64,000 bases of DNA, from the NCBI RefSeq assembly GCF_030445035.2, contig NC_080673.1:36948365-37012364 (forward strand), in the 5' to 3' direction. Below, one piece after another: positions 37,890 to 50,960 of the stretch. Under the pieces are notes generated by a model. It was not told where the DNA came from. It saw only the letters and a program-made list of their open reading frames with translations, and did not search any database. The DNA comes from Dasypus novemcinctus (taxonomy: Eukaryota > Chordata > Mammalia > Cingulata > Dasypodidae). Made by a program: the position numbers and the translations under genes. Position 1 is the first letter of the stretch. Each line of letters begins with the position of its first letter.

Positions 37890-38510
37890 TTTTTTTTTAG
37901 ATCTAAATTAATTTTTTCTTCTTTTCATTTAAAAAATTTTATTCAAGTATATCATTCATACATGAACATAAACAATAAGTATATAATAAAAGTTGTGAAC
38001 TTACAAAACATGCATGCATATTATCACATAGGGCTCCCATCATCCCCTACCATCTTAAATTGTTGTGAACATTTGTTAGAAACTATGAAAGGGCATCGTC
38101 AAAATATTAGTATTAACTATAGCTAGTATTTTACATTTGGTGTATTTTCCCCCAACTATCTGATTATTAGTTCATGATAGAACGCTCTCATATTTGGTCT
38201 GTTAACCACAGTCCATCTTCCACCATAGGATTTCCTGTGTTATACAGCCCCATGCCTTGTACAATCTATTCAAAATGTACACTCACTGGCTCTCATTTCA
38301 TCACAGAGTTGAGTTGTCATCACCTCACTCAATTTTAGAAAGTTTTCATTACTCCGAAAGGAAAAATCCCATACCCCCTTATACCCCGCCTTGTTGTCCC
38401 TTAGAATTGGTGTATCTTCTCTGCCATTGCTACAAAAATATTACAGTATTACTGTTAACTATTATCCATAAGTTAAATTAGCTATTAATTTTCCCTCAGA
38501 GGTAAATGAA
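37890..38510 (-). repeat. L1 3' UTR (antisense)
   Basis: TTTTATTCAAGTATATCATTC, CATAGGGCTCCCATCATCCC and GTCATCACCTCACTCAATTTT resemble the reverse complement of xenarthran-type L1 3' regions; the 5' side is T-rich. No coding frame. Confidence 0.5.
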
Positions 38511-39494
38511 GATATTAGTTAATAGCATAAATAAAAGAATATTGTTTTTTTACTAAATGTTAAGAATATGGTGAGACACAGGAACTATTATTCCCACTTT
38601 TACATATGAGGGGTGGAGGCTCAAGAGTTTAAGTCATCTTTTCCAATTTGAAATGCTAGAAAGTGACAGAGTTAGTTCACATGTAGATCCAGCTGATCGC
38701 AAAGCCAATGTGTTTTCTCTTATCCAAAACTCGCATGACCAAGTTAGAACGGTTTCCAAATCATCAGATTTAGTGTGTAAACTAGGATTAGTTTATCTTG
38801 AAAATTTTATTACAAAGCAAAATAGAATTCAATTCTCCTATTTATTGGCTGGTGGTATTTGAATCATCCGGGATACAGCCTTATATTTTAGTTTTCAGAA
38901 GTAGAGTTCAATTTCAATTATTTTTTCTCTTTTCCTTGCTTCTCAATGCCCTTAATTTTTTCCAATAAGTATAAGTGACAGCCTGTAATTTCCACAGATA
39001 AATTGTCTAATAAATTTAGAACAATGGACATCAACTGGGGCAAATAAGAAACCTAAATCCAATACCTGATATATGAGGGATGACATGGGGCAATAGATAT
39101 AGGGCAACATTATAGATGCTGATGGGCCAGAAAAGATGCTGGTAAATTCCGTTACATAAAGTCATACACAAAATCTGTGATCATGTGTACTTTTTGAATT
39201 TTCAAGAAGGTACAAAGGAGGATGGCATATATTCTTGAGCAGAAAACATATTCTGTCAGCATAAAGAGGGGCTGCCCATGTCAGTAGGCTACTGAGGTGG
39301 CCCAAAGATAAGATGGCAGTATGAGGAAACTGTGACTTAGATTCTGAAAGACCTAAACCTTGAAGGCCACTCAACATGGCTTCAACCATGTTTCTCTGAA
39401 GATTAATCTACACAAATATCTGTTCTCCAGTCTTGACTATAACTCACAATATCTCTATTTCTGTTAATGAATTTCTGTCCTGATTTATGGTTTA

Positions 39495-39722
39495 AATTAG
39501 TGGTCACCAAACTTTTACTGTTACAAAGCCAGAGAGTAGAAATTTTCAGTTTTGCAGGCTACATGGTCTGTAGATCAACTATACAAGTCTGCCGTTGTAG
39601 CATGAAGGCAACCACAAACATTTTAACAAATGATCATGGATGCTTTCCCATAAAACTTTATTTACAAGAACAGGCTGTGGGTCAGATTTGGTCTACCTGC
39701 CATAGTCTGCTAACCCCTGGCT
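39495..39722 (+). repeat. MER20-type hAT-Charlie element
   Basis: TCACCAAACTTTTACTGTTAC, GTCTGCCGTTGTAGCATGAA, AAACTTTATTTACAAGAACA and TAGTCTGCTAACCCCTGG match the MER20-type consensus from end to end. Confidence 0.75.
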
Positions 39723-40298
39723 GTACAAAGCTTACTGAGTTAAGCAAATCATTTTAATCTAAATTTAATTTTGACCATAGGACATTACCTTCTCTACCCA
39801 CACTGAAAAAAAACAAACAAACAAACAGCAGCCTATGTGGATCACTGTTTTTTCCACAACTTGAAAGTAAGCACATAGACTGTAGGAGATGATATTAAAC
39901 AATCATTTATTTATAAAAAGTATATCATTACTTTATATTAATGTTCAGGAAGGAAAGTTCTATTAACAAAATTCCATGATTTCAGTTATATCAAAATATA
40001 ACTAGTAAAGAGGGAATTAAAAAAAAAAAGAAATAAAAGATTACATGTTTGATGAGATGGAGGTATAGAAGTGATCCTTAAAATAAGTTATTCTGGGAAA
40101 TATTTGAATTTCGGTATTGGAAATAGGAGTTAGACATAACATAGTTGATAAATCCCTTCATTAAACTTAATCTTCTCTTTCGCACTAGTTTGAAGGCTGG
40201 TCTAGAACCCATTATTTATATTCTCATGTTTCTACTCCATTTCACTAAAGCAGGATAGAACTGACCAGTCAAACCTTTCTTAAAATTCTTTCTTCTTG

Positions 40299-40777
40299 TG
40301 TGTAGCAGTTTGATATAGTTATGAATTCCAAAAATAGATTATGGATTATATTTGTAAAGTGGTCTGTACCTGAGAGTGATTAAAGTATGATTAGGGCATT
40401 GATTGGGTCACGTCAGTAGGGTGTTGAGTCCCTCCCTTTGGTGGTTGGGGACTCACAAATAAGAGACATGGCAAAGGACAGAGTTGAGATTTTGACGCTG
40501 GAGTCTTGAGCTGGAGTCCTGGGAAGTAAGCACACAGAGGAGCTTAGTTGTGAGAAAAGAGAAGCAAACCCCAGGAAGAGAGGAACCCAGGAAGCCTGAA
40601 CCCTTGCAGACGTTGGCAGCCATCTTGCTCTAACATGTGGCAAAAGACTTTGGTGAGGGAAGTAACTTATGCTTTATGGCCTGGTAATTGTAAGCTTCTA
40701 CCCCAAATAAATACCCTTTATAAAAGCCAACAGATTTCTGGTATTTTGCATCAGCACCCCTTTGGCTGACTAATATA
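40299..40777 (+). repeat. LTR-like element (MaLR-like, lineage-specific)
   Basis: It begins TGTGTAGCAGTTTGATATAG and ends TTTGGCTGACTAATATA. It shares the 3' block TATAAAAGCCAACAGATTTC and ATTTTGCATCAGCA-type text, and an upstream AATAAA, with 3134-3600 and 51738-52342. TCTTG at the left and TCCTG at the right may be a 5-bp target duplication with one mismatch. Confidence 0.6.
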
Positions 40778-42079
40778 TCCTGTATTGTACAGTACAATAA
40801 TATCCACAAATTGTGCCTACCACTGATCTTTATTAAAATATAAAGAGCATCAGGAAACAATTTGTGCTTACTTCAAGATCATTAAGCGTTACTAAATCAC
40901 ATATGTATAAAGAAACTAATTAGCATTTTTCATCTGTTAAACTAATGGAATTATATTATAATATGTAACAGATACACACAGTGCTGATACCCTAGAAACC
41001 TATGTTTGTCTTCTGCTTGCCTGCCAGGGATACAAAATAAGATCTTTAACTAGACCAGTGATGATTTTCATGTGTAACCATTAGCAGTAACTTCAACAAT
41101 GGTTTGGTTGGTTATTGAATTCAGTACATAGCTGGTTCTAGAATGATACCAACATGTAAGGAATAAACAAAATCATTAACATAACAAATTTAGTTGCAAG
41201 GCCTTGGAAAGGTACTTGTCATCCCCAAAAGTTGATGGTTAAACAGCCTCCAAATCTACTGAATGCTCTCCCTTGTACTAATGAACAGTGAACTCTACTG
41301 AGCTAAGAATAATAACCCAGCTATTGACTTCTTATTAGTAACCAGGATGTACTGTTGTCCAGGTAAACAACTATCTATAATTTAAATTCCAGAATTTAAG
41401 TAAGTAGGAGAATCTTGTTTCCTACATGACTCAAAAGAAATACCTCACAGGTACTCTCTGACACAGAAAGCCTCTTTTATGGCAGGACATCTTAAAAAGT
41501 AGATTTTAAATTAGCAACAGAGAAAAAACCTAAAAGTATTGTCTTCATTGTAAACAAAATAGCCATATCTGATGGCCAATATCAGATGCAGGATGTAGAC
41601 ATACCAATAACTGTGATTAAAGAGATGTAAAGGTTTTAAGATCAAATTTCAAAGTCCAAATTTCTGAGAATATCTGAAAAAACGAGAGCCCTAACCAAAA
41701 AACAAATTGGTTTGGTAAGGATAAAGTTTGTGTGCTCCAGTAAACACAATGAATCAGATTTCATAATCAAAATATTTTCTCCCAATTGTTCAACATAATA
41801 GGTTGCTTGCAAACTGTAATGAGCATTTTCATTAAAAAAAGAAAACAGTTTAATATTAAGGGAGACTGAAAATCTAGTATTTCATTCCTCAAAAATTGAG
41901 AAAAGTATTAAATAAAATCCATAAATCAGCCTCTTAAAATGTGTTTCTTTTTACTTTGCAGTAGGAAATATTTGTAGACCTTTCCTCTATAATATTTCAG
42001 GAAAGCAAGACAAAGTAGTAGAACAAACAGTATATCCAAGTCTCATCAATACTAAAGAATATTGACTATTCTATCACAA

Positions 42080-42200
42080 CCACTACTTAGTAACAGTGTG
42101 ACATTGGACACATTTCTTAACTTCACTGAGTTTGTTACTTCACCCATAAAATGATGATGAAATAGAGTAGGATAAATAAGATAATATATAGGCAAAGTTA
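42080..42200 (+). repeat. MIR fragment
   Basis: GTGACATTGGACACATTTCTT, AACTTCACTGAGTTTG and AAAATGATGATGAAATAG followed by GATAATATATAGGCAAAG fit the second half of a MIR. Confidence 0.6.
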
Positions 42201-43699
42201 AAACAATCTCAAGTCATTTGCTTTACAAAACATATCTTAGCCCTTTTTGAAATCTCTAAGTAATTTCTTAAAACAGGGACCAAGTTATCACTGCCTGATT
42301 AATAGCTTTAGAGTAGTCTTACAATATGAGTTTTGGGTGCATACAACCAAATATAAATTCTCATTGTATTCAACAAGAAAATCATGCGACAAGAAGTCGC
42401 TAAAGAAATAAATGACAAGTTTATTTATTCTTCTCAGAAGATCCAGGAATGTTTTATATTTGTAGAAACTTTTCTTATCCTTTATTGAATCCTGTTTAAG
42501 GGAACTCTAATATATACTAGGATCTCTAATCTATATCAGGATACCCAGTTCCTGATACAGAAAATTAATGCATACCTTAGAAAATTAATGCACACCAAGA
42601 ATAATGATATCTATGTCAATAGTTAGGACACCTGTTAATAAATTACAAAATAATTGCATTCACAGCATAGCCTAGAGCAGAAAGATTTCATTTTGTAATT
42701 CTATTAGCTAATACATTACGTGTCAAATTCCCTTCATAAAATATTAGGATGTAACTGGGGGATGATACTGGATTTAAGCCTCTTTTTCCATTTATGAAAC
42801 TAAATGTATTGTGCAATTCAAGCAAATTTTATTCCATTGAATACATTTGTTTTTCTATACCTCCATATTATTCTCAACACAGAAATTTCAAAAACAAAAA
42901 TATCTCATAACAACCAAGCTTACACAGAAATTTTGTGGTATCTAATTTTCTTTTCCTAGAATGCTAGATTGAAAAGTAATCAGTATTTGTTATACAAAGA
43001 ATCTGCTCTGCAATCACTGTTTCTGTAAACTAAATACTCTTCTCAACGGTGACTCAATGTTAACTCCTTTTATCTTCTCACTTTCTCATTGATGATGTAT
43101 TTTGGCGAAAATTTTAGGTGATGGGCAGATGAGTCACTAATCTGAAGAATCACTTAATGATATTTCTGAAACCAAGTTAAGCCACCCAGAGTCCTATCAG
43201 ATTAAGAGGCAAGCAACCAAGGAGTTCCTGAAAAAACATAGTGGATTCAGGAACTGATTGTCCCACCCAAAGAACCGCTGGATTCAAGGTGACCTCATAT
43301 TTGGTAAGATGGAATGGGTGCCCTTATGAGCACAGAATTCTCCCTGGGCAAGAAGAAATCATATTGCTTGGGCTCCACCCTGTCACATTAGAAAAGAAGA
43401 CTCTGGAATAAGACACAATAGTGGATCTTAAGTTTCTAGTCCAACCCTGGGAACTTTTCCCAAGTTGCTTGTCAAAAACCGTCATAAACTAATAGAGTCA
43501 TGAAAATGTAAACCTTGTAAGCACTGGTGGAGAGAGCACCTAATGCAACTGAATCAAGAACAAATTAAACAAGGCATGTAGGCTTGGACACAGAGTGAAC
43601 AGCCAGTAATGACAAAAAAAGAGAGCAAAAATAAAGGTATAACGGTTCAGTGGAGCAGGATATCTACACTGTCGCAGAACACTAGACCTGCAGGAGCCT

Positions 43700-44030
43700 T
43701 TAAAGAAGATGCTAACAAACTATGGCCCCTGGACAAATCCACCCTGCTGCCTGTTTTTGTACAGACCACGAGCTGAGAATGGTCTTTACTTTATTAAATG
43801 GTTGAATAAAAGCCAAAAAAGAAAATTCCATGCTATGTGAGCATTAAATGGAAATTCAGATTTTGGCATCCATAAATAAAATTTTACTGGAACATAGTCA
43901 TGCTCATTTATTTACATACTGTCTGTGAATATTTTGCACTACCATGGCAGAGTTAGGTAGTTGTGACAGGGACTGCAAGGCCTTAAATATTTACTGTCTT
44001 GCCCTTTATACAGTAAGTTTACTGACTCCT
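43700..44030 (-). repeat. MER20-type hAT-Charlie element, opposite orientation
   Basis: AACAAACTATGGCCCCTGGA, GCTGCCTGTTTTTGTACAGA, AAATTTTACTGGAACATAGTC and CCCTTTATACAGTAAGTTTAC give the reverse complement of the same family as 39495-39722, with about 100 bp of extra sequence in the left half. Confidence 0.7.
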
Positions 44031-44275
44031 GCTTTAATTGGCTTGGCAAGCATTTTTACAGGGATGATCTCATTTAATTTTCATAACAACCCTATGGGAA
44101 AGGCTGCATGTGTGCATGTAAGAGTGTGTATGTGTGTGCTGCTATCTTTTACACAGGAAGAATCTGAAACATAGATTAAGTAACTTGTCCTTGGTCACAG
44201 TTAATGAGTGGCAGTACCTGGCAATGAACCCAAATCTGTCTGACTAGAAAGAGTCCAGGCCCTGGAGTAGTCTTC
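44031..44275 (+). repeat. MIR element with internal TG-rich insertion
   Basis: ATGATCTCATTTAATTTTCAT, AACAACCCTATGGGAAAGG, then a TGTGTGCATGT-rich stretch, then ATTAAGTAACTTGTCCTTGG and CACAGTTAATGAGTGGCAG. Order and orientation match MIR. Confidence 0.7.
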
Positions 44276-44974
44276 AGAACAAGAGGCTTTTTATACACCA
44301 TGGTGATTATTTCTCAAGTTCCGCTAACAATAAATACAATCTGGGAGAACAAAGATTAAATTATATCTGCTTTAAAACAAACAGAAGAAAATGGAAGATG
44401 AGACTGCTGGGCATGTCAATTGAGGGAATGAAGCCCAAACACTCAAAACATGCAGGTGTGAGAAACCCTTTCAGGGTCCCCGCGATCTAAAAAAAGACTG
44501 TTTCTCTGAAAGTTTGCTTTAAGCCTCCTGATTTTAGGAATTAAAGAATCGGAAGGCAACTAGAAAGACTGCACGTGTCTCTCACATTTAAAAAATCTTT
44601 ATGGTAAAGGAGAGGAAGAAATTATGGGAAAGAACGTATTTCAGAAAAAAAATTTCTCTTAAGACCCTGGGAAAATGGCTAATAAATTGAATGAAACAGC
44701 TAATTAAGTGTAATACGCAGAAAAGAGATGTACTGTGAATAAACCTCCCTCTTGTATAATTTACTCACTGCACTCAAGACCGAGAGGAAGAGGACTTTCT
44801 CTGGAGGTTGCCTGGGGCCTCAGGCCACTGGCTGGTTAGAGGTCCACAAGCAGTCAGAGAACTCTTGTTCTCTGGTCAGTAGCACAATTCTTTCTGATTC
44901 TTGAACAGAAAATTACCATTCCTCACTGATGATGAGACCTAAATCTTCCAGGCTTATGCTGGAACCAGGCCAGC

Positions 44975-44995
44975 AAAAAAAAAAAAAAAAAAAAA
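44975..44995. repeat. Poly-A tract
   Basis: A run of 21 A bases; no SINE head was recognised immediately upstream. Confidence 0.9.
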
Positions 44996-45337
44996 GAAGC
45001 AAATTCAGACACAAATTCAAACCATTCTGAATGTTTACATAATGATTAGTTTAGAAGAAATCATTACCATAAATTGCATTTTGCCTTCTGAAACATAGTT
45101 GGATATCTACAAATTACATGTTGAAAAAAGCATGGTCCTTTCCCATTAAATTCCAAACCAAAATGTGCATTGTGTTTTCATTCCATCCATCCTCTCATTG
45201 ATTCAGAATACAAAAAATTAAAAGAAACCAGCCTGTGCACAATAAACCCCAGCCAATTTTACTTCTTCTCTCCAGGATATGCCATATAAAAATCAACAGC
45301 CATGTGTGTAACAAAAGTTTAGAACTGGAAGAGATGT

Positions 45338-45796
45338 TGTAATAGTTTTAAGCTATATATACCCTAGAAAAAAACATGTTTTTAAGTAATCCTTTCTTGT
45401 GGGTATAAACGCACTGCAAGTAGGACCTTCTGATGAGGCTACTTCAGTTAAGCGGGACTCACTTAATTCAGGATGGGTCTTAATCCTATTACTGGAGTTT
45501 TTCATAAAGGGGATGGAGAGAGAGGGAGAGAGAGAGAGAGCACGCCACAGAAGCAAGAAGCTGAAATCAACAAAACGTGGAAGAGAAGGGACAGACCAGG
45601 AGACACCATCATGTTCCTTGCCATGTGGCAGAAGAGCCAAGGATCACAGGCAGCCATTCTTCAGGAAGAAAGTATCACCTTGATGACGCCTTAATTTGGA
45701 CATTTTCCCAGACTCTAACTGTAAGCAAATAAATTCCCATTGCCTAAACTGAGCCATTTCATGGTGCTGCTTTGAGCAGTTTAGGAAGCTAAAACA
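45338..45796 (+). repeat. Complete solo LTR with 5-bp target duplication (ERVL-MaLR-like)
   Basis: Termini are TGTAATAG and TAAAACA (TG...CA). It is flanked by GATGT at 45333-45337 and 45797-45801. It contains a (GA)n tract near 45517-45541 and AAATAAATTCCC shortly before the 3' end, as in LTR polyadenylation regions. It is related to 25029-25489. No viral protein frame. Confidence 0.8.
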
Positions 45797-46435
45797 GATG
45801 TCAGAGATTATTTTTCCGATCCCTCTTATCTGAAGAGGACAAACCAGAAATCCAGTTTAGGGACATGGTCTAAATCTTATAGCTACTGAGGTACAAAGAT
45901 GAGACAGGATCTCAGACTATTTGTCCACATTCCCAGCATTCACAGAATTATACCCCATTTGACTTCTCAACTGGTGTGCAGAGAAGCCCTCTTTTTATGG
46001 GCCTGCAAAGGCTCAGACTGCCTAAAGAAGAGTGGAACACTTTGTATACTTCTAATTCAAGTTTCACGCTTAGTAATCATTTGAAGCTTATCATAAATGC
46101 TTCATCTTAGTCCAATCAGAGGCCTACCTTTTACCAACACTTCACTCTTATATTAATACACACTCTAAAACTGCTTTGGCTGTCTATAGCCTCAAAATAT
46201 TTCCCCAGGCTCCTCCTCATGATTTCCTCTTTGCCTGTTGCACTTTCTCAAGAAGCTATCTTTAATAACTTTTAAATTCTCTAAACACATTTTCTAAATA
46301 TCCTTACTTGTTTTGTTGTCTTTGCCACTAAATAGAAAGGTAGGTATATTTCTATCCTTAATCTAACCAACACACACAGATCACAGTTTTTCAAGGTTGG
46401 ACCTCCAGTAAGTTATTACATTACCATTTATAAAT

Positions 46436-46535
46436 TTTTAATTAAAGAAAAAATTTATTTTCTGTTGTAATTAAAAGATTACAATTTTAATTATAGAAAA
46501 AAAGCTATTTTTCTGTTGTAATTAAAATATTACAA
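46436..46535. repeat. Local tandem duplication, about 50-bp unit, two copies
   Basis: 46436-46484 and 46485-46535 share TTTTAATTA, AAAAAA, TTTTCTGTTGTAATTAAAA and ATTACAA in order, differing by a few bases. Confidence 0.8.
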
Positions 46536-46966
46536 CTAGAAGATAACTGTTAGTTCATGTACTCTGGTATAAGAATGAAAGGGGTAAATATAGCCTAACT
46601 CCTTATTATCAAATTCACTCTATTTTTTCCATTTATTTCCCTTAGAGCCTTTGTGTGTGTGCACACACATGCACACATACATTCATGACCCCAGCCTGAA
46701 AAGTATATGTTTATAAATATTCCTATATTTATTTCCTTTTATATTTTTTATTAGCTATAGTTTTCTTTTTTTTGAAGAGTAAAACCTCACTATCCACTGA
46801 AGTTTACAAAGCTTGCCACAAATGCTCATGTAATCCCGTCCTATGTCTCCACCTCACTCTGAAATTAGCTAAGTAAAATGACATTCATGCAGTCTATAGT
46901 TAACTGCTTTATCAGAAGCTCTTAGCATAGCATCATGCATAATTAGAAGGGCAATAAAGATTAATG

Positions 46967-47382
46967 TTGGGAAACGGACTTGGCCCAGTGGTTAGGGCAT
47001 CTGTCTACCACATGAGAGGTCCGCAGTTCAAACCCCGGGCCTCCTTGACCTGTGTGGAGCTGGCCCACACACAGTGCTGATGCATGTAAGGAGTGCCGTG
47101 CCATGCAGGGGTGTCCCCGCATAGGGGAGACCCATGCACAAGGAGTGCACCCCATAAGGAGAGCTGCCCAGCACGAAAGAAAGTGCCGTCTGCCCAGGAA
47201 TGGTGCCGCACACATGGAGAGCTGATGCAGCAAGATGATGGAACAAAAAGAGACACAGATTCCCATGCCGCTGACAACAGCAGAAGCCGACAAAGAAGAA
47301 CACGAAGCAAATGGACACAGAGAACAGACAACTGGGGCAGGGTGGGGGAAGGGGAGAGAAATAAATTTAAAAAAATTTTTTA
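46967..47382 (+). repeat. Full-length tRNA-derived SINE (DAS-like)
   Basis: Sense copy with A-box region TTGGCCCAGTGGTTAGGGC, B-box region CAGTTCAAACCCCGGGCC, a long body and an AAATAAATTTAAAAAAATTT tail. Target duplication AAAGATTAATG at 46956-46966 and 47383-47393. Open frames crossing it on both strands come from the repeat itself. Confidence 0.9.
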
Positions 47383-48899
47383 AAAGATTAATGCTAATAA
47401 AATGTCTTAATTTTAGGCTTTTGGCTATAGCCAAAAGACAGGACAAAACACAGACATACAACTATAAAATATAAGTAAAATGAGGCTAAATCAGGGCCTA
47501 ACGGAGTCTTGCTTTTTGGAAACAAATTTTAAAATGAGTTATTAATAAATTCATCTGTAACTCAATCAATATTTATTAAGCTTCTGAAAAGGATAAACAT
47601 ATCCCTTGATAGAAGTAGAGAAAAGATAGAGATAGAGGATTAACAAAGCTAAGAAAAAAGATTATTTTCAGGCAGTGCCAGTGAAACAAAGATCATGGAT
47701 GACTTCTTGTAGTGTACGGAATTTTAGCGTAGTTTTGAAAATAACAAGGGTTTGGACATGAAGACATTGGCAAAAGTATATGCCATTGAAAGAGAGAGAA
47801 ATTTAAATGAAAGTAAAGAGTGGGAAAAATCATGGGAATGGGCAGGAAAGGATGGGTTCTAGAAATATTTTAAAATTAAAGTTGCCATGACATGGCAACC
47901 AAATAGCTCTGGGGAACACCATGACTCTGAGGTTCTGCCTAGGAGGATAACAGTACCATTTATAGAAAGAGGTAACAGAAGTGGAGTAGGAGGCTTGAAA
48001 GAAAGAATGTTAAATTTTGTTTTGTATGTATGGATCTTGAATGTCAGCCGGGCAGACAGGTAGAGATGCCTTTGAAATTTAGGGTCTGTAATTAATGAGC
48101 ATATAGAAAACTAGAGATACGAATTTGTGGTCTTCCACAATGAGGAAGGCATTGAAAAGAGGAGCTTAATTTAAACCATTCAATGTCAAAGGGTGGTTTG
48201 GAGCAAGAGAATATGGCCATATTTAGTATTCTGGAAGATAATCATATTTAACACTTGAAGAAGGCTTATGACTCAGAGAAGCAGCAATCTCAAAAATATG
48301 AAAATGTATACAGAAGAGGAGGAATGTTAAAAAAGATGTAGATGTTATGACTCTAAAGAGAATAAGGAAGAACTAGAAAATACTATTTGATTTTTAAATT
48401 AGAAAAATGTTTATGACATTTAAGAGAGCAATTTCAGTAAGAATAGTGAAGTGAGAATGAAAGGAAATAAGTTTTGGTGTGGAAATACTATAGTGTATAG
48501 ATTATGTCAAAGTGAATATATTGAGGGATGGCAAAGTGGAAAGAAGGCTTTTGAGGATAGGGATTATATTTTTTTCCTAATTTATGTCAATTGGTAGCTA
48601 TTCTGTAAATATAACTACTCCCTACACTGTGTGCAAAATGAGCTCAGAAAAAGTCAAAGTGAAGGTTCATCCACATGTGGTTAGGTTGCAGAAAATCACA
48701 AGTCTCTGTCATTCCAACCCTAATTATGAGAACAAATTACTTAAGGTACCAAGTCATAGTTTCTAAAAGCCCATCAGAGGGAATCAATGAAAAACCTACA
48801 GTTTAAGTCATACTTAATGACGAAATACTAAATATTTTCCCACTGTGATAAGTAGCAAGGTAAGGATGCTTACTCTTACCTCGTCTAATCAACATTATA

Positions 48900-49510
48900 C
48901 CAAAGTCAGGTCCCAGCTATTGCTGCAAACAATAGAGGAGAGCATCTTGAACTTGAAGTCAGGTAAGTAAAAATTACCACAACAGAAACACAAAGAAAAT
49001 AACAAGTTAAAAAATATGGGAACAACTGAAATCTACAGAACAATATCAATGTATGTTTTTGGAGTCCAAGAAAAAAAAAAAGAAGAAAAGAGTGGGAACA
49101 GGAGCAGAAGAAATATTTGAAGAAAAAATGCTTAAGAATCTTCCATATTTATAACAGCATCACCTCAAAGACACAAGATGCAAACCCTAAGCAGGATAAA
49201 CCCAAAGAAAATCTCATCTATGCATATTGTAGTCAAACTTTGTAAATTCAAAGATCAGAGGAAAAAAATGAGAAAAAAGTACATAATGAAAAGTTAAAAA
49301 ATGATTAGAATTTTTACTTTCTTCTCATCTAAACAATATAAAACAGCAGATAATGGAACTGCAAACTTAAGGATAAATAAAAAATGAAATGAAACCTGTG
49401 TATGTCAAATTCTATATCCAACAAAATATTCTGCAAGGAATAATAAGAAATAAAGACATGTTTCCTAAACATTACAACTATAACAATGTTATACAGGAAA
49501 AATTTAAAGA
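48900..49510 (+). repeat. L1/HAL1 fragment, decayed
   Basis: AGCAGGATAAACCCAAAGAAA, CATATTGTAGTCAAACTTTG, CAAATTCTATATCCAACAAA and AATAAAGACATGTTTCC follow the order of the L1/HAL1 coding-region consensus I remember. Multiple stops; not functional. Confidence 0.55.
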
Positions 49511-49734
49511 TTTTTAAAAATTTAACTGAATTTCTGTCAAATTTCTTTCAAATGCATTATTTTTTCTTGTTTCGTGTGTTTTATTTGGAAGTTCACAGTC
49601 CCCTGAAACTTAACTCTTAAAAGTCACATGCAATGGAATCTACTCTAATTTGACAATGGTATAAACAAATGCATGGTTTATATAATATATGAAGTTGGCT
49701 CATTTACAAACCATTAGAAAGGCTTGTATGTTGG

Positions 49735-50365
49735 CAGCAAGGTGGTAGAGCACAGTAATTAGGAGGATGAATTCTGCCTGGGAACAAATAAGGGTTTCAC
49801 TGTTAATTCAATGTAGGACATTTAGGCAAGTCACTTACCTACTCTGTGCCCCCATTAACTCATCTGTAAAATAGTGGTAAGAAAATTATATTTCTCAATA
49901 GGTTTGATGAAGGTAATATAGTTTGTCTTTTTTTTAAAGATTTATTTATTTATTTAATTCCCCCCCCTCCCCTGGTTGTCTGTTCTTGGTGTCTATTTGC
50001 TGCGTCTTGTTTCTTTGTCCGCTTCTGTTGTCGTCAGCGGCACGGGAAGTGTGGGCGGCGCCATTCCTGGGCAGGCTGCTCTTTCTTTTCACGCTGGGCG
50101 GCTCTCCTCACGGGCGCACTCCTTGCGCGTGGAGCTCCCCTACGTGGGGGACACCCCTGCGTGGCAGGGCACTCCTTGCGCGCATCAGCGCTGCGCATGG
50201 CCAGCTCCACACGGGTCAAGGAGGCCCGGGGTTTGAACCGCGGACCTCCCATATGGTAGACGGACGCCCTAACCACTGGGCCAAAGTCCGTTTCCCCGGT
50301 AATATAGTTTTAACAGTACTTAGAACATAGCAAGTGTTGAATAAATGTTAACTATTACTATCTGG
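49735..50365 (+). repeat. MIR element split by a SINE
   Basis: The left part 49735-49924 carries GGCAAGTCACTTACCTACTCT and ACTCATCTGTAAAATAGTGG. The right part, from 50311, carries AACAGTACTTAGAACATAGC and GTTGAATAAATGTTAACTA. Together they read as one MIR with the SINE removed. Confidence 0.8.
49925..50297 (-). repeat. Young CpG-rich full-length SINE inserted into MIR
   Basis: Antisense copy with poly-T start and tRNA-like head (GGGGTTTGAACCGCGGACC). Target duplication GGTAATATAGTTT, 13 bp and perfect, at 49912-49924 and 50298-50310. CpG sites such as GTCAGCGGCACGGG and GGGCGGCGCC are far denser than in 33727-34153, indicating a recent insertion. Confidence 0.92.
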
Positions 50366-50417
50366 ACTTAGACAAAAAATTATGTTTTATGTTACCTTGC
50401 TCTAGGCATGGCTGACC

Positions 50418-50960
50418 TAAAGCAGTGGCTCTCAAAGGGTGTACTGCAAACTCTTGGGGATGCCCTGAGACCCTTTCAGGGCATCTGCAAGGTCAAAACT
50501 ATTTTTATAACAATACTAAGGTTTTACTTATCTTTTTCACTCTAGTTCACCCACAAGTATACACGGCAACATTCCAGAAGCTATGTAATGTGAGGATGTG
50601 AACATCTATTAGGCGCTTACTAGCTTTTGTCAGCTATACTAGCTATAATTTCTGAAATATCACTATTGTTGAATGTCATTAAAACATAAAAGTAAGTACA
50701 TCTTGTTCTGTTTTGCAGCACTAAATTTTAACTCTTCTAAATTTTAAAATTCCACTCAAATTGTTATTTTAGAATATAACAATGCTTATTCTAAATTAAA
50801 TGACATTTTATTTATATTTGTCTTACATTTAAGGGTGGACTTTTGGCTTAAAAAGAGTGACCAAAAGACTTGCTTTCTCAACCCACAGCTGCACCATCTA
50901 GATCTTCCATGGGGCGCTTGACAGCATCCCAATACTTAAAAAAATTGTAAATGAAATAAG
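50418..50960 (+). repeat. hAT-type DNA transposon remnant
   Basis: AGCAGTGGCTCTCAAAGGGTG at the start, then GAGACCCTTTCAGGGCATCTG and AAGGTCAAAACTATTTTTAT, as in hAT-Charlie-like mammalian elements. Right end uncertain. Confidence 0.6.

Noticed and set aside
46961-47461. 166-codon minus-strand open frame
   Set aside because: It lies within a SINE with target duplications; the same peptide-like text appears in other SINE copies.
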